Assembly: GCA_005518185.1 (NCBI GenBank)
Contig: RKSN01000002.1
Coordinates: forward strand, 62,001-126,000
Source of the DNA: Chakrabartia godavariana
GTDB taxonomy: Bacteria; Pseudomonadota; Alphaproteobacteria; Sphingomonadales; Sphingomonadaceae
Length of the DNA: 64,000 bases
Direction of reading: 5' to 3'
Below, piece after piece: positions 41,473 to 48,370 of the stretch. Under the pieces are notes generated by a model that was not told where the DNA came from, made no database searches, and was given only the letters and a program-made list of their open reading frames with translations. The position numbers were made by a program, and so were the translations under genes. The stretch's first letter is position 1, and each line of letters starts with the position of its first letter.

Positions 41473-43113
41473 TTAAAAGGCAATTTTGGCGCTGATCCAC
41501 GCCCTGGTTTTTGCATTGAATTGAGTTGGCGCACTGATCGCGCGCGCGACGGATGCGTCGAGCGCAAGGCCCCATGGCGTCTGCCAAGCGGCCCCTAATC
41601 CCGCGCCCTTCAGCGTTTTGGGACGGGTCGGATCCCCATCGTACACCCGACCGAAATCGTAAAAGACGGATGCGGAAAGCCGGTTGGCCAGCGCACGCTC
41701 ATATGTGGCCCGTCCGACAAAACCTGACCGACCGGAAACATCCTCGTCATTTCCGAACGCATAGACGCCATTGCTCCCGTTGATCATCCACATCTGGGAA
41801 GGATCCACTTTGGCCGAGCCAATCTGACCGCTGAGCCTCAGTTCGACGGAATCGCGTGCTGAAAGCGACTGCCGCCGCGTGACATAGGCCAGCAGCGTCG
41901 TATAGCTGTCCTTCTTCAGGGTCTTGCCAGTCGAGACCGTCGCGCCAAAGGCGTTGCTACCGCCGCCCAAAAGGGCGTCCGAAGTCATGAAATCCAGACC
42001 AATCGAACCGAAGATGACCGAACGATTGGTCCGGAGCGTCTCAATGCGATCCGAAAATCTGCGGTAATTCGTCTCGACGCTTAACGTGACGCTCCGGTCA
42101 GATTGGAGGACGATCGGATATTTGGCTCCGATGGACGCCGTCTCACTATTTCCCGACAAGGACAGGGGCGTATTCAGGAGTTTGTAGCGAAGGCCAGACC
42201 CGGAGATCAGGACCGACAGCCCATTCGAGCCGACCGGTAGCGCATAACCAAGGCGACCATATTGCACCCCGCGAGAAGCCAAAGCCGTCACGCTGAGCGC
42301 GTCGCCAAAGCGCGCGATCGGGAACAATGTGGCATTTGCTGTCACGCGCTCAAAGCCGGCACGTGAGGACCCACTTCGATCTACCGAGACGGCAAACCGA
42401 TGCACGTCGCTCGGCTCAGGCACCAAGACGACGGTTGTCGTGCCTTCGCGCGACCCGGCACGCAGAACCGTACGCACATTCTGGCCGGGGAGACGATTGA
42501 GCAGCAATGTTCCCCGCTCAACGCGGCGCAGATCCAGAACGTCGCCAACCTTCGACCCGGCCTGCACATAGTCACGCTCATGGTCCGAATCGGTTGCTGG
42601 TGCATTAGGATCCAGCTCAACGCTGTCGAGCTTGCTTTCGACTACCTCAACGGCAACAAAACCGTCCGCTACGTCCTGCACCGGAACAACAGCGCGCGCC
42701 AATATGCCGTGATCCTGATAATATTTTCCAATGAGATCAGCCGCATATGACAGTTCAGCGATCGAAAGTTTGCGACCGGAGAAAGAGCGAAGAACTGCTC
42801 CCAACTGCTCGTCTGAGAAGAACGTATTTCCTGAAAATCGAAAACCGCTGACCTCAATCTTCGGTCCAGAAATGGTTGATGGCTCGTCAACCACAATATC
42901 CTTGCGGCGCTTAACATCGGGTCGAACTGTCTGACTTGGTTCGACCTGCCGGAGGATGCGCGCGCCGTTGATTGAGGGATCAGGCTGCGCCGCAACGGGC
43001 GCTGTTGAAATCAAGGCAAGCGATGCCGCCAAGGCTGTCAGCAGATTTGTCTTGGAAAGCCATAAGCGAGGCCCGCAGTTTTCGATCTGTATTCCGTGTT
43101 CAAGCTCAAACAC
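41473..43113 (-). CDS. TpsB outer-membrane transporter (ShlB/FhaC/HecB family) for the giant exoprotein
   Basis: A 546-residue two-partner-secretion pore. Numbering is from GTG 43113, chosen because AGGA lies 9 bases upstream; an in-frame ATG at 43134 lacks a ribosome-binding site, and longer versions run into non-coding DNA. Signal peptide: residues 1-42 with an unusually long n-region, core LLTALAASLALIS, cut after VAA. POTRA 1 covers about 84-167 (IEVSGFRFSGNTFFS...). A second POTRA-like region runs to about 235, and the rest is a beta-barrel ending in Phe. The FYDFGRVY block of ShlB proteins is at about 484-491. The L6-loop motif, usually VRGY/VRGF or VRAY, reads VYAF at 450-453, so the conserved Arg is missing. 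It is expressed just before its substrate, with an 18-bp gap. Confidence 0.9.
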   Translation of the reverse strand: MFELEHGIQIENCGPRLWLSKTNLLTALAASLALISTAPVAAQPDPSINGARILRQVEPSQTVRPDVKRRKDIVVDEPSTISGPKIEVSGFRFSGNTFFSDEQLGAVLRSFSGRKLSIAELSYAADLIGKYYQDHGILARAVVPVQDVADGFVAVEVVESKLDSVELDPNAPATDSDHERDYVQAGSKVGDVLDLRRVERGTLLLNRLPGQNVRTVLRAGSREGTTTVVLVPEPSDVHRFAVSVDRSGSSRAGFERVTANATLFPIARFGDALSVTALASRGVQYGRLGYALPVGSNGLSVLISGSGLRYKLLNTPLSLSGNSETASIGAKYPIVLQSDRSVTLSVETNYRRFSDRIETLRTNRSVIFGSIGLDFMTSDALLGGGSNAFGATVSTGKTLKKDSYTTLLAYVTRRQSLSARDSVELRLSGQIGSAKVDPSQMWMINGSNGVYAFGNDEDVSGRSGFVGRATYERALANRLSASVFYDFGRVYDGDPTRPKTLKGAGLGAAWQTPWGLALDASVARAISAPTQFNAKTRAWISAKIAF

Positions 43114-43136
43114 TGCGAGCAATCCTAAAAACATCA

Positions 43137-43169
43137 AAAATATTCTACGAAGAAATTGCAGAATATTTT
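43137..43169. promoter_or_regulatory. Perfect 10-bp dyad in the leader of the tpsB-tpsA locus
   Basis: AAAATATTCT at 43137-43146 and AGAATATTTT at 43160-43169 are exact reverse complements, 13 bp apart. They lie 24-56 bp upstream of the preferred tpsB start in an AT-rich patch. It could be an operator near a promoter or a leader-RNA hairpin close to the ribosome-binding site. Confidence 0.55.
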
Positions 43170-43271
43170 GACTTAATGTTGAAAAGTATCCTTGCGTGAT
43201 CCGCCAATTTTTAGCGAAAAACTGCGGGAAATTCGTAGAGCTTGGCGTGCTTTTCACCAATGTGAGTCTGT

Positions 43272-43304
43272 GCCATATTGATTTTGAATTAAGGCCATAT
43301 TGGC
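43272..43304. promoter_or_regulatory. Paired direct repeats upstream of tpsB (candidate regulator sites)
   Basis: GCCATATTGATTTT at 43272 and GCCATATTGGCTTTT at 43294 start exactly 22 bp apart, about two helical turns. The second is itself quasi-palindromic (GCCA-TAT-TGGC). Between them, the - strand reads TTAA-N7-TCAA, one base from the CtrA-type TTAA-N7-TTAA motif. These are candidate activator or repressor sites about 160-190 bp before tpsB. Confidence 0.4.
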
Positions 43305-43498
43305 TTTTACGGTGCGCATCTGCACTCAGAAGGCGCCAATACCACCGCTGGGTCCGACCATCTGGCAGGACAATTCGCGACCATCTTTGAGCCAACGCGT
43401 ACAGCGGAGACGCGCCGCCGACGCGCCAGGCCTGCGGAAGCAGGCGCAAGGCGGCATCACATTTCTCGAATGATCTTAGACACCCCGAACGGCGCAGC

Positions 43499-43528
43499 AA
43501 AAATACGCCGATCCGCCTTCAGCGGCGT
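43499..43528 (-). terminator. Intrinsic terminator after the flavin reductase gene
   Basis: On the - strand, ACGCCG, a 12-nt spacer (with an inner 4-bp stem CCGC/GCGG), CGGCGT and then ATTTTT: a stem followed by a T run, 44 bp after the flavin reductase stop. It separates that operon from the tpsB locus. Confidence 0.5.
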
Positions 43529-43571
43529 TGGCTTATTTGGACAAGCCCCTCAGCACTTGCTGCGGCTGGCG

Positions 43572-44078
43572 TCAGATCCGGAGCGTGCGGAAGGCGCCGT
43601 TGCAGTAGAGCAGTTCTGCGCGACCGTCGCGGTTGTCGACGCGCTTGACGGCCCCGGCATAGATGCGGTGGGTGCCGAATTCCATCGTGGTCGCGACTTC
43701 GCAGGCGATGCTGCTGATGCTGGAGCGCAGCGCGGGCATCGCGTCCAGATCGTACCAGTCGCCATTCAGGAAGCGGCTTTCGCGGCCGGCCGGGCTGCCA
43801 AAGGCGTTGGCGACGGCTTCGTCCTCCTCGCTCAGCACGTTGAGGACAAATCGGCCGGTCGCCTCCAGCGTGCGCGTCATCGAGGCCGAGCGGTTGACAC
43901 TGATCAGAACCGACATCGGATCAAAGCTGAGCGAGCAGGCCGCCGTCGCTGTCAGGCCGACATCGCCTTCCGGCCCGCGTCCGGTGATCAGATAGACGGC
44001 CGACGCGACGCTGCGCATCGCCCGACGGAAGGCATCGGTCAGTTCCGGATCAACCGTCTGGACTTGGCTTTGAGACAT
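43572..44078 (-). CDS. Flavin reductase-like (FMN-binding split barrel) protein
   Basis: A 168-residue flavin reductase-domain protein, the usual size of reductase components of two-component flavin monooxygenases (HpaC/HsaB type). Visible blocks are AMRSVASAVYLITGRGPEGDVGLTATA at the N-terminus, the flavin-site stretch FDPMSVLISVNRSASM, then GRFVLNVLSE and a C-terminal EFGTHRIYAGAV. It would supply reduced FMN or FAD to a partner oxygenase; the luciferase-like protein at 48371 is a possible partner, by inference. It is the last gene of a TetR / SnoaL-like / flavin reductase operon. CAGGAAAG is the ribosome-binding site, in a gap that includes eight consecutive T residues. Confidence 0.85.
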   Translation of the reverse strand: MSQSQVQTVDPELTDAFRRAMRSVASAVYLITGRGPEGDVGLTATAACSLSFDPMSVLISVNRSASMTRTLEATGRFVLNVLSEEDEAVANAFGSPAGRESRFLNGDWYDLDAMPALRSSISSIACEVATTMEFGTHRIYAGAVKRVDNRDGRAELLYCNGAFRTLRI

Positions 44079-44114
44079 GCGTGCTTTCCTGAAAAAAAAT
44101 AGTGCGTCGTGCGA

Positions 44115-44543
44115 TCACATCCGCAGATGATGGCTCAGATCGCCCTTAAGATCGAACAGCGAGTAATCGCGGAACGCGAACGTCCACTGATCGCCATGGC
44201 GAACGAAGCGGTCATGATACCGTCCCGCCGCAATGATCTGGAGCGGGAACCCGGCCATCCTCTGCAAAACCGTATAACATGAACGGCACGCCGCATGCCC
44301 TGCTCCGTCATCAATGTCCAGAATGGGATTGGTGATGACATGCTTGGTATGTGGCTGCCCGTCCGCGTCGAGCACGATCATCTGCTGCCAGAGGCCGCGC
44401 ATCTCGCGTCCGGTGATCTCCCGCCCCCCTGCCAGACGGACCGTCGCATCCCCCAGCAGTTCGGCGGCACCGTCAAAATCTCCGGCGTCCATGAGCTCGC
44501 CATAGGTGTAGAGCAGATTGGTGATGGCGACCGCGCTGTTCAC
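44115..44543 (-). CDS. SnoaL-like / nuclear transport factor 2 superfamily protein
   Basis: A 142-residue alpha+beta cone-fold protein: an N-terminal helix ITNLLYTYGELMDAGDFDGAAELLGD, a strand VRLAGGREITGREMRGLWQQM, HVITNPILDID, and a C-terminal DRFVRHGDQWTFAFRDYSLFD. Related proteins act as small isomerases, hydratases or ring-hydroxylating dioxygenase beta-like subunits. The catalytic residues of ketosteroid isomerase are not obvious here, unlike in the gene at 55899. The start is GTG 44543, overlapping the TetR stop by 4 bp (GTGA), which rejects the longer frame that runs antisense into other coding DNA. The substrate is unknown. Confidence 0.72.
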   Translation of the reverse strand: MNSAVAITNLLYTYGELMDAGDFDGAAELLGDATVRLAGGREITGREMRGLWQQMIVLDADGQPHTKHVITNPILDIDDGAGHAACRSCYTVLQRMAGFPLQIIAAGRYHDRFVRHGDQWTFAFRDYSLFDLKGDLSHHLRM

Positions 44544-45199
44544 GCCGCGTCCCCCCGCGTCATTTCGCTTTCGAAGAAATGATGAAGCTGCGACGCCATG
44601 GCGGCAATGCCGACTTCCGGATCCTGCCGGTCGGCGCGGACGGTAAGAAAGTAACAGGCCTGATCCAGCTGCGAGAGCGCAAAGGCCGCCCGGTGGCGGG
44701 CCGCACTGTCGTGCGCGAGATGCGCCAACGCGACATTCCGGTGCGCCAGCAGATCGATGAGCGCGTCCTGATAACCGGCGATCTTCCAATAGAGGTCAGG
44801 CTCCGCCGCTGCCGCCTGGGTGAGGACGACGCAAGTTGCTTCATGCTGCCGGTAGAGCGCGACGTTGCGGCGGCACCAGTCCTCAAGCTGGCCAAGATCA
44901 GGCGCCGACATCGCTGCCAGTGCGTCATATATGGGCTGCCAGATGGGGACAAACGCATCGGCCATCGCCTCGACCAGCGCCAGCTTGCTTGGAAAGTGCG
45001 CGTAGAAGGAGGCCCGGCTGACGCCTGATTCCTGCAGCACATCATCAACCGTCGCGCTGGCATAGCCCTTTTGCGCAAAGACCCGCACCGCCCCGTCCAG
45101 CAGCTTGGCACGCGTTTCCTCACGCTGCGCCCGCTGACGCGGATTGGCGCGATTCTGGCGCGCGGGCATGCCCGGATCTGATGCCTCATCAGTTGACAT
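44540..45199 (-). CDS. TetR/AcrR family transcriptional regulator
   Basis: A 219-residue TetR-type repressor. The N-terminal helix-turn-helix is at about residues 28-75, with TRAKLLDGAVRVFAQKGYAS, then ATVDDVLQESGVSRASFYAH and the FPSKLALVEA helix. The rest is an all-helical ligand-binding domain. It starts at ATG 45199 and its upstream gap overlaps the palindrome at 45198-45210, so autoregulation is likely. It is first in an operon with the SnoaL-like and flavin reductase genes and divergent from the TIM-barrel gene at 45276. Given the steroid genes nearby, a KstR2-like ligand such as an acyl-CoA intermediate is possible but unproven. No good ribosome-binding site precedes ATG 45199; ATG at residue 11 is an alternative. 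Confidence 0.86.
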   Translation of the reverse strand: MSTDEASDPGMPARQNRANPRQRAQREETRAKLLDGAVRVFAQKGYASATVDDVLQESGVSRASFYAHFPSKLALVEAMADAFVPIWQPIYDALAAMSAPDLGQLEDWCRRNVALYRQHEATCVVLTQAAAAEPDLYWKIAGYQDALIDLLAHRNVALAHLAHDSAARHRAAFALSQLDQACYFLTVRADRQDPEVGIAAMASQLHHFFESEMTRGDAA

Positions 45200-45210
45200 A
45201 CACTTTGTAT
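45198..45210. promoter_or_regulatory. Palindrome at the TetR start (candidate operator)
   Basis: ATACA-CTT-TGTAT, perfect 5-bp arms around a 3-bp centre, overlapping the TetR start codon in the short divergent region between the TetR operon and the gene at 45276. Its position fits repression of both directions by the TetR protein. Confidence 0.45.
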
Positions 45211-45275
45211 AGACACTACGTTTGCCAGAACACAAGTGGGAGCGGAGTGCGCAGGGTGACGGGCATGGTGTCAGG

Positions 45276-46121
45276 ATGAGCGGACTTCAGCCAAAGGCCC
45301 GCGTCTTCTATGGCGGGTCGCGCCAGTGCACACCGCTGCTTGATCGTCTCGCGCCTGCCCGCAACGCACGCTTTACGGCGGTCTCCGTCTGGCCGGGCGA
45401 CATTCGGGGGCTGAATGTCGCCGATGTTCGCCAGAGCATCGCTGAAGCGGGGCTCTTCGTCTCGGAAGTGGAACTGATCACCAACTGGATGCCTGAGCAT
45501 GCCGAAGGTGAAAACGACTTCAGCAAGTTCCTGTCCGCCATGACGCCGCAGCGTGTCCTGCCGCTTGCCGCAGGACTCGGTGCGACGGTCGTCTCTACGG
45601 CGGAACTGTTTGGCCTGCCTTTTGACCTCGACCGGATCGCCGGACATTTCGGCGCCCTGTGCGATCAGGCGGCCGACCATGGCCTGCGCATCGCGCTGGA
45701 GTTTGTGCCGACCGGTGGCGTTCCGGGATTGCGGGAGGCGATGCACGTCATCGAACGCGCCGGGCGCGCCAATGGCGGGCTCATGGTCGACGCGTGGCAC
45801 TTCTTCCGCAGCAATTCCGCGCTGGCGGACCTGGCAGCGGTTGCCGGAGACCGTATTTTCTCCATCCAGCTGAACGACGCGGCGGCCACGCCCGAACCCG
45901 ATCTCAACATCGGCATGATGCACCGCCTTCTGCCCGGTGCTGGTGAGTTTGACCTCGCCGGCCTGATGCGCGCGCTGGCCGCCACACAGTGCGACGCCTT
46001 TGTTGGCGTCGAAGTCTTTTCAAAGGAACTCGACGGCCTCCCGACCGGGGAAGCTGCCCGAAGCTGCGCGACGGCGCTTGACCTTTGGCTTGGCCACACC
46101 ACCCATTCACACACGCATTGA
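45276..46121 (+). CDS. Xylose isomerase-like TIM-barrel protein (sugar phosphate isomerase/epimerase family)
   Basis: A 281-residue AP-endonuclease-2/xylose-isomerase-like TIM barrel. The candidate metal ligands fall where the family has them: Glu in RIALEFVP, Asp and His in GLMVDAWHFF, and Glu in GVEVFSKEL near the C-terminus. Family members isomerise or epimerise sugars and inositol derivatives or act on aromatic acids; the substrate here cannot be assigned. It is transcribed divergently from the TetR operon and lies 12 bp before the flavoprotein at 46134, so the two are probably cotranscribed. The start is uncertain: ATG 45276 has only an AGG immediately before it, and an ATG at 45222 would add 18 residues lacking family similarity. 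Confidence 0.72.
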   Translation: MSGLQPKARVFYGGSRQCTPLLDRLAPARNARFTAVSVWPGDIRGLNVADVRQSIAEAGLFVSEVELITNWMPEHAEGENDFSKFLSAMTPQRVLPLAAGLGATVVSTAELFGLPFDLDRIAGHFGALCDQAADHGLRIALEFVPTGGVPGLREAMHVIERAGRANGGLMVDAWHFFRSNSALADLAAVAGDRIFSIQLNDAAATPEPDLNIGMMHRLLPGAGEFDLAGLMRALAATQCDAFVGVEVFSKELDGLPTGEAARSCATALDLWLGHTTHSHTH

Positions 46122-46133
46122 AAGCTGACCCAG

Positions 46134-48254
46134 ATGATTTCCAACCGTTACCCCAACCTCCTCTCGCCCGGCCGCATCAACAAGATGGAGGTCAAGAACC
46201 GGATCATGGTGACGGCGATGGGCGTCAGCCTGTCGGAAGAAGACGGCACCGTGGGGGAGCGGCTGATTGCCTATCATGAAGAACAGGCAAAGGGCGGCGC
46301 CGGACTCATCATCTCGGGCGTGGCAGGCGTCGCCTGGCCGGTGGGCGCGGTCGCGCTGCAGCAGACGGCAATTTCGGACGACACGTTCCTGCCCGGCCTG
46401 ACCGAGCTCTGCGCACGCGTCCACGCGCACGGCGCGAAGATCGCCGTGCAGCTGCATCATGGCGGGCTTGTCGCCGGTTATTCGACGCGCTGGGGCCATC
46501 CGCTCTGGGCGCCGTGCATCCCCCCTGCCCCGACCGGCAATTTCATGCAGTATTTCCTGCCCGAGGAACTGGCGGCATTTTCCGGCATGACGATGCCCGA
46601 AATCAAGGTGCTGACAGCTGAGGATATTGCCATCGCTGTCCGGCAATATGCCGAAGGCGCAGCGCGCGCGCAGAAGGCGGGTTTCGACGCGGTCGAAATC
46701 CACGCCGGGCATGGTTATCTCCTGTCGTCCTTCATTTCGCCCAAGACGAACAGCCGAACTGACGACTATGGTGGGCCGATCGAGAACCGGCTGCGCATGC
46801 TGCGCGAGGTACTCTCGGAAACGCGCAAGCTGGTCGGGCCGGACTTTCCGGTCTGGGTGAAGCTCGATTCACGCGAAGTCGGCAAGAAAGGCGGCATTTC
46901 GCTGGAGGACGCGAAGTTTGCAGCGCGGATGGTCGAGGAATGCGGCGCTGACGCGATCACTGTGTCCGCCTACCATGACACGGGCAATGGCAAGCTCCAT
47001 TCCGAATCCAACATCCCGCACATTGAAAACTTCAACCTGCCGGCCGCCGCTGAACTGAAGGCGGAGGTCCGCATCCCGGTCATCGCTTCGGGCCGGGTCG
47101 AGGTAGACACCGCCGACAAGACCATCGGGAAAGGCGAAGCGGATTTCATCGCGATGGGGCGCAAGCTGCTCGCCGATCCGCATCTGCCCAACAAGCTGCT
47201 GCGCGGCGAGACAGACCGGGTCCGTCCCTGCGTCTATTGCTACACCTGCGTGAGCGCCATCTATGGCAACCAGCCGTCGCGCTGCGCGGTCAATTCCGAA
47301 TTCGGGGCCGAATTTGAACGCAAGTCGGCAACAGCTGCCAAGAAGCATGTCGTTGTCATCGGCGGCGGTCCGGGCGGCATGGAGGCGGCGCGGCGCCTCA
47401 GCGCGCTGGGCCACAAGGTCACGCTCCTTGAAAAGAGCGAGCGGCTGGGCGGCACGCTGCGCTTTGCCTCGCTGGCCTATGAACCCAATGAGCGGCTGCT
47501 CAACTGGCTCCGGCGCGAGGTCGAGATGTCGAGCACCGATATTCGCCTTGGGACCACTGCAACGCCGGATCTGCTGCGTTCGCTGGGCGCCGATGAGGTC
47601 ATCGTCGCCACGGGCGCGATCCGGGGCATGCCCGACATTCCCGGCAATGATCTGCCCCATGTCTTTTCGGGCGATGACATGCGCCGCCTGATGCTGGGCG
47701 AAAGCTCCGACGCGCTGAAGCGCAAGACCGGCCTTCTGACGCGCATGGCAACGAAGATCGGGGCTGCAACGGGCGCCACGGCCAATCTCGATCTCGTCCG
47801 CAAGGCGACGCACGCCTGGATGCCGCTGGGCAATGACATCGTCATCATCGGCGGCGAACTGGTCGGCATTGAACTGGCCGAATTCCTCCACGAACGCGGC
47901 CGGACGGTCACCGTGGTCGATGACGCGCCTGTCTTCGGAAAGGGACTGACGCTCGTCCGCCGGATGCGCATCCTGGCCGAGCTGCAGGAACATGGCGTTG
48001 CCATGCACCCCGCCGCTGCCGATATCCGGATTGCCGCGACCGAGGTCAGCTTTGCGGACAGCTCAGGCGTGTCGCACAGTGTCAAGGCCGACAATGTCAT
48101 CGTGGCCAAGGGCGCCGATGGCGATCTGACGCTGGCCGATGCCCTGCGCGCCGCCGGATTTTCGGTCCATGCCATCGGCGATGCCAATGGCGTCGGCTAT
48201 ATCGAAGGCGCGATCCGGGGAGCCTATCAGACGGTGGTCCAGATCACCGCCTGA
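46134..48254 (+). CDS. Old yellow enzyme-type NADH:flavin oxidoreductase fused to FAD/NAD domain (BaiCD/2,4-dienoyl-CoA reductase-like)
   Basis: A 706-residue three-cofactor flavoprotein. Residues about 1-360 are an FMN-binding old-yellow-enzyme TIM barrel with the active-site block IHAGHGYLLSSFISP (His190, His193, Tyr195) and DDYGGPIENR. A [4Fe-4S] motif follows with Cys366, Cys369, Cys372 and Cys384. The FAD-binding Rossmann motif VVVIGGGPGGMEAARR starts at about 406, and a second nucleotide-binding motif VIIGGELVGIELAEF is near 577. This architecture is that of 2,4-dienoyl-CoA reductase, trimethylamine dehydrogenase and the bile-acid enzymes BaiCD/BaiH. Given the steroid genes downstream, reduction or oxidation of a steroid enone or enoyl-CoA is a reasonable inference, not proof. 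An 11-bp perfect inverted repeat follows the stop. Confidence 0.87.
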   Translation: MISNRYPNLLSPGRINKMEVKNRIMVTAMGVSLSEEDGTVGERLIAYHEEQAKGGAGLIISGVAGVAWPVGAVALQQTAISDDTFLPGLTELCARVHAHGAKIAVQLHHGGLVAGYSTRWGHPLWAPCIPPAPTGNFMQYFLPEELAAFSGMTMPEIKVLTAEDIAIAVRQYAEGAARAQKAGFDAVEIHAGHGYLLSSFISPKTNSRTDDYGGPIENRLRMLREVLSETRKLVGPDFPVWVKLDSREVGKKGGISLEDAKFAARMVEECGADAITVSAYHDTGNGKLHSESNIPHIENFNLPAAAELKAEVRIPVIASGRVEVDTADKTIGKGEADFIAMGRKLLADPHLPNKLLRGETDRVRPCVYCYTCVSAIYGNQPSRCAVNSEFGAEFERKSATAAKKHVVVIGGGPGGMEAARRLSALGHKVTLLEKSERLGGTLRFASLAYEPNERLLNWLRREVEMSSTDIRLGTTATPDLLRSLGADEVIVATGAIRGMPDIPGNDLPHVFSGDDMRRLMLGESSDALKRKTGLLTRMATKIGAATGATANLDLVRKATHAWMPLGNDIVIIGGELVGIELAEFLHERGRTVTVVDDAPVFGKGLTLVRRMRILAELQEHGVAMHPAAADIRIAATEVSFADSSGVSHSVKADNVIVAKGADGDLTLADALRAAGFSVHAIGDANGVGYIEGAIRGAYQTVVQITA

Positions 48255-48265
48255 TGCCCGCCCAA

Positions 48266-48298
48266 GGTCCGTTTGGGCACATCTAGTCCAAACGGACC
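48266..48298. promoter_or_regulatory. Perfect 11-bp inverted repeat between flavoprotein and LLM genes
   Basis: GGTCCGTTTGG and CCAAACGGACC are exact reverse complements separated by 11 bp, 11 bp after the flavoprotein stop and 72 bp before the next start. There is no T run, so it may be an operator for the downstream gene as readily as a terminator. The 9-mer GTCCAAACG recurs at 52197-52205 in the divergent promoter region. Confidence 0.5.
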
Positions 48299-48370
48299 AT
48301 GGCCTTGCCGCGCGGAATGCGTAGCCTCCTGCCCGAGGGATTCCGCAAGTGAATCGGTGAGGAGAGGCAC

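Larger units (their letters stand above)
43114..43571. other. 458-bp intergenic region before tpsB
   Basis: This is the only stretch above 300 bp without a gene. From the right it holds a terminator-like hairpin (43499-43528) for the flavin reductase operon, a perfect 6-bp stem with a GGAA loop at 43430-43445 and the direct repeats at 43272-43304. A markedly AT-rich patch runs from about 43080 to 43310 with the 10-bp dyad. No convincing coding frame or clear -35/-10 pair is seen. The promoter of the adhesin locus must lie here. Confidence 0.6.

Noticed and set aside
43137-43169. Dyad before tpsB as an insertion-sequence end or attachment site
   Set aside because: There is no transposase or integrase gene, no matching copy at the other end of the locus and no target duplication visible.
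43114-43500. Extension of the TpsB frame upstream to 43500
   Set aside because: The added residues have no secretion signal or family similarity and cross an AT-rich regulatory region; the signal peptide lies just after the GTG at 43113.
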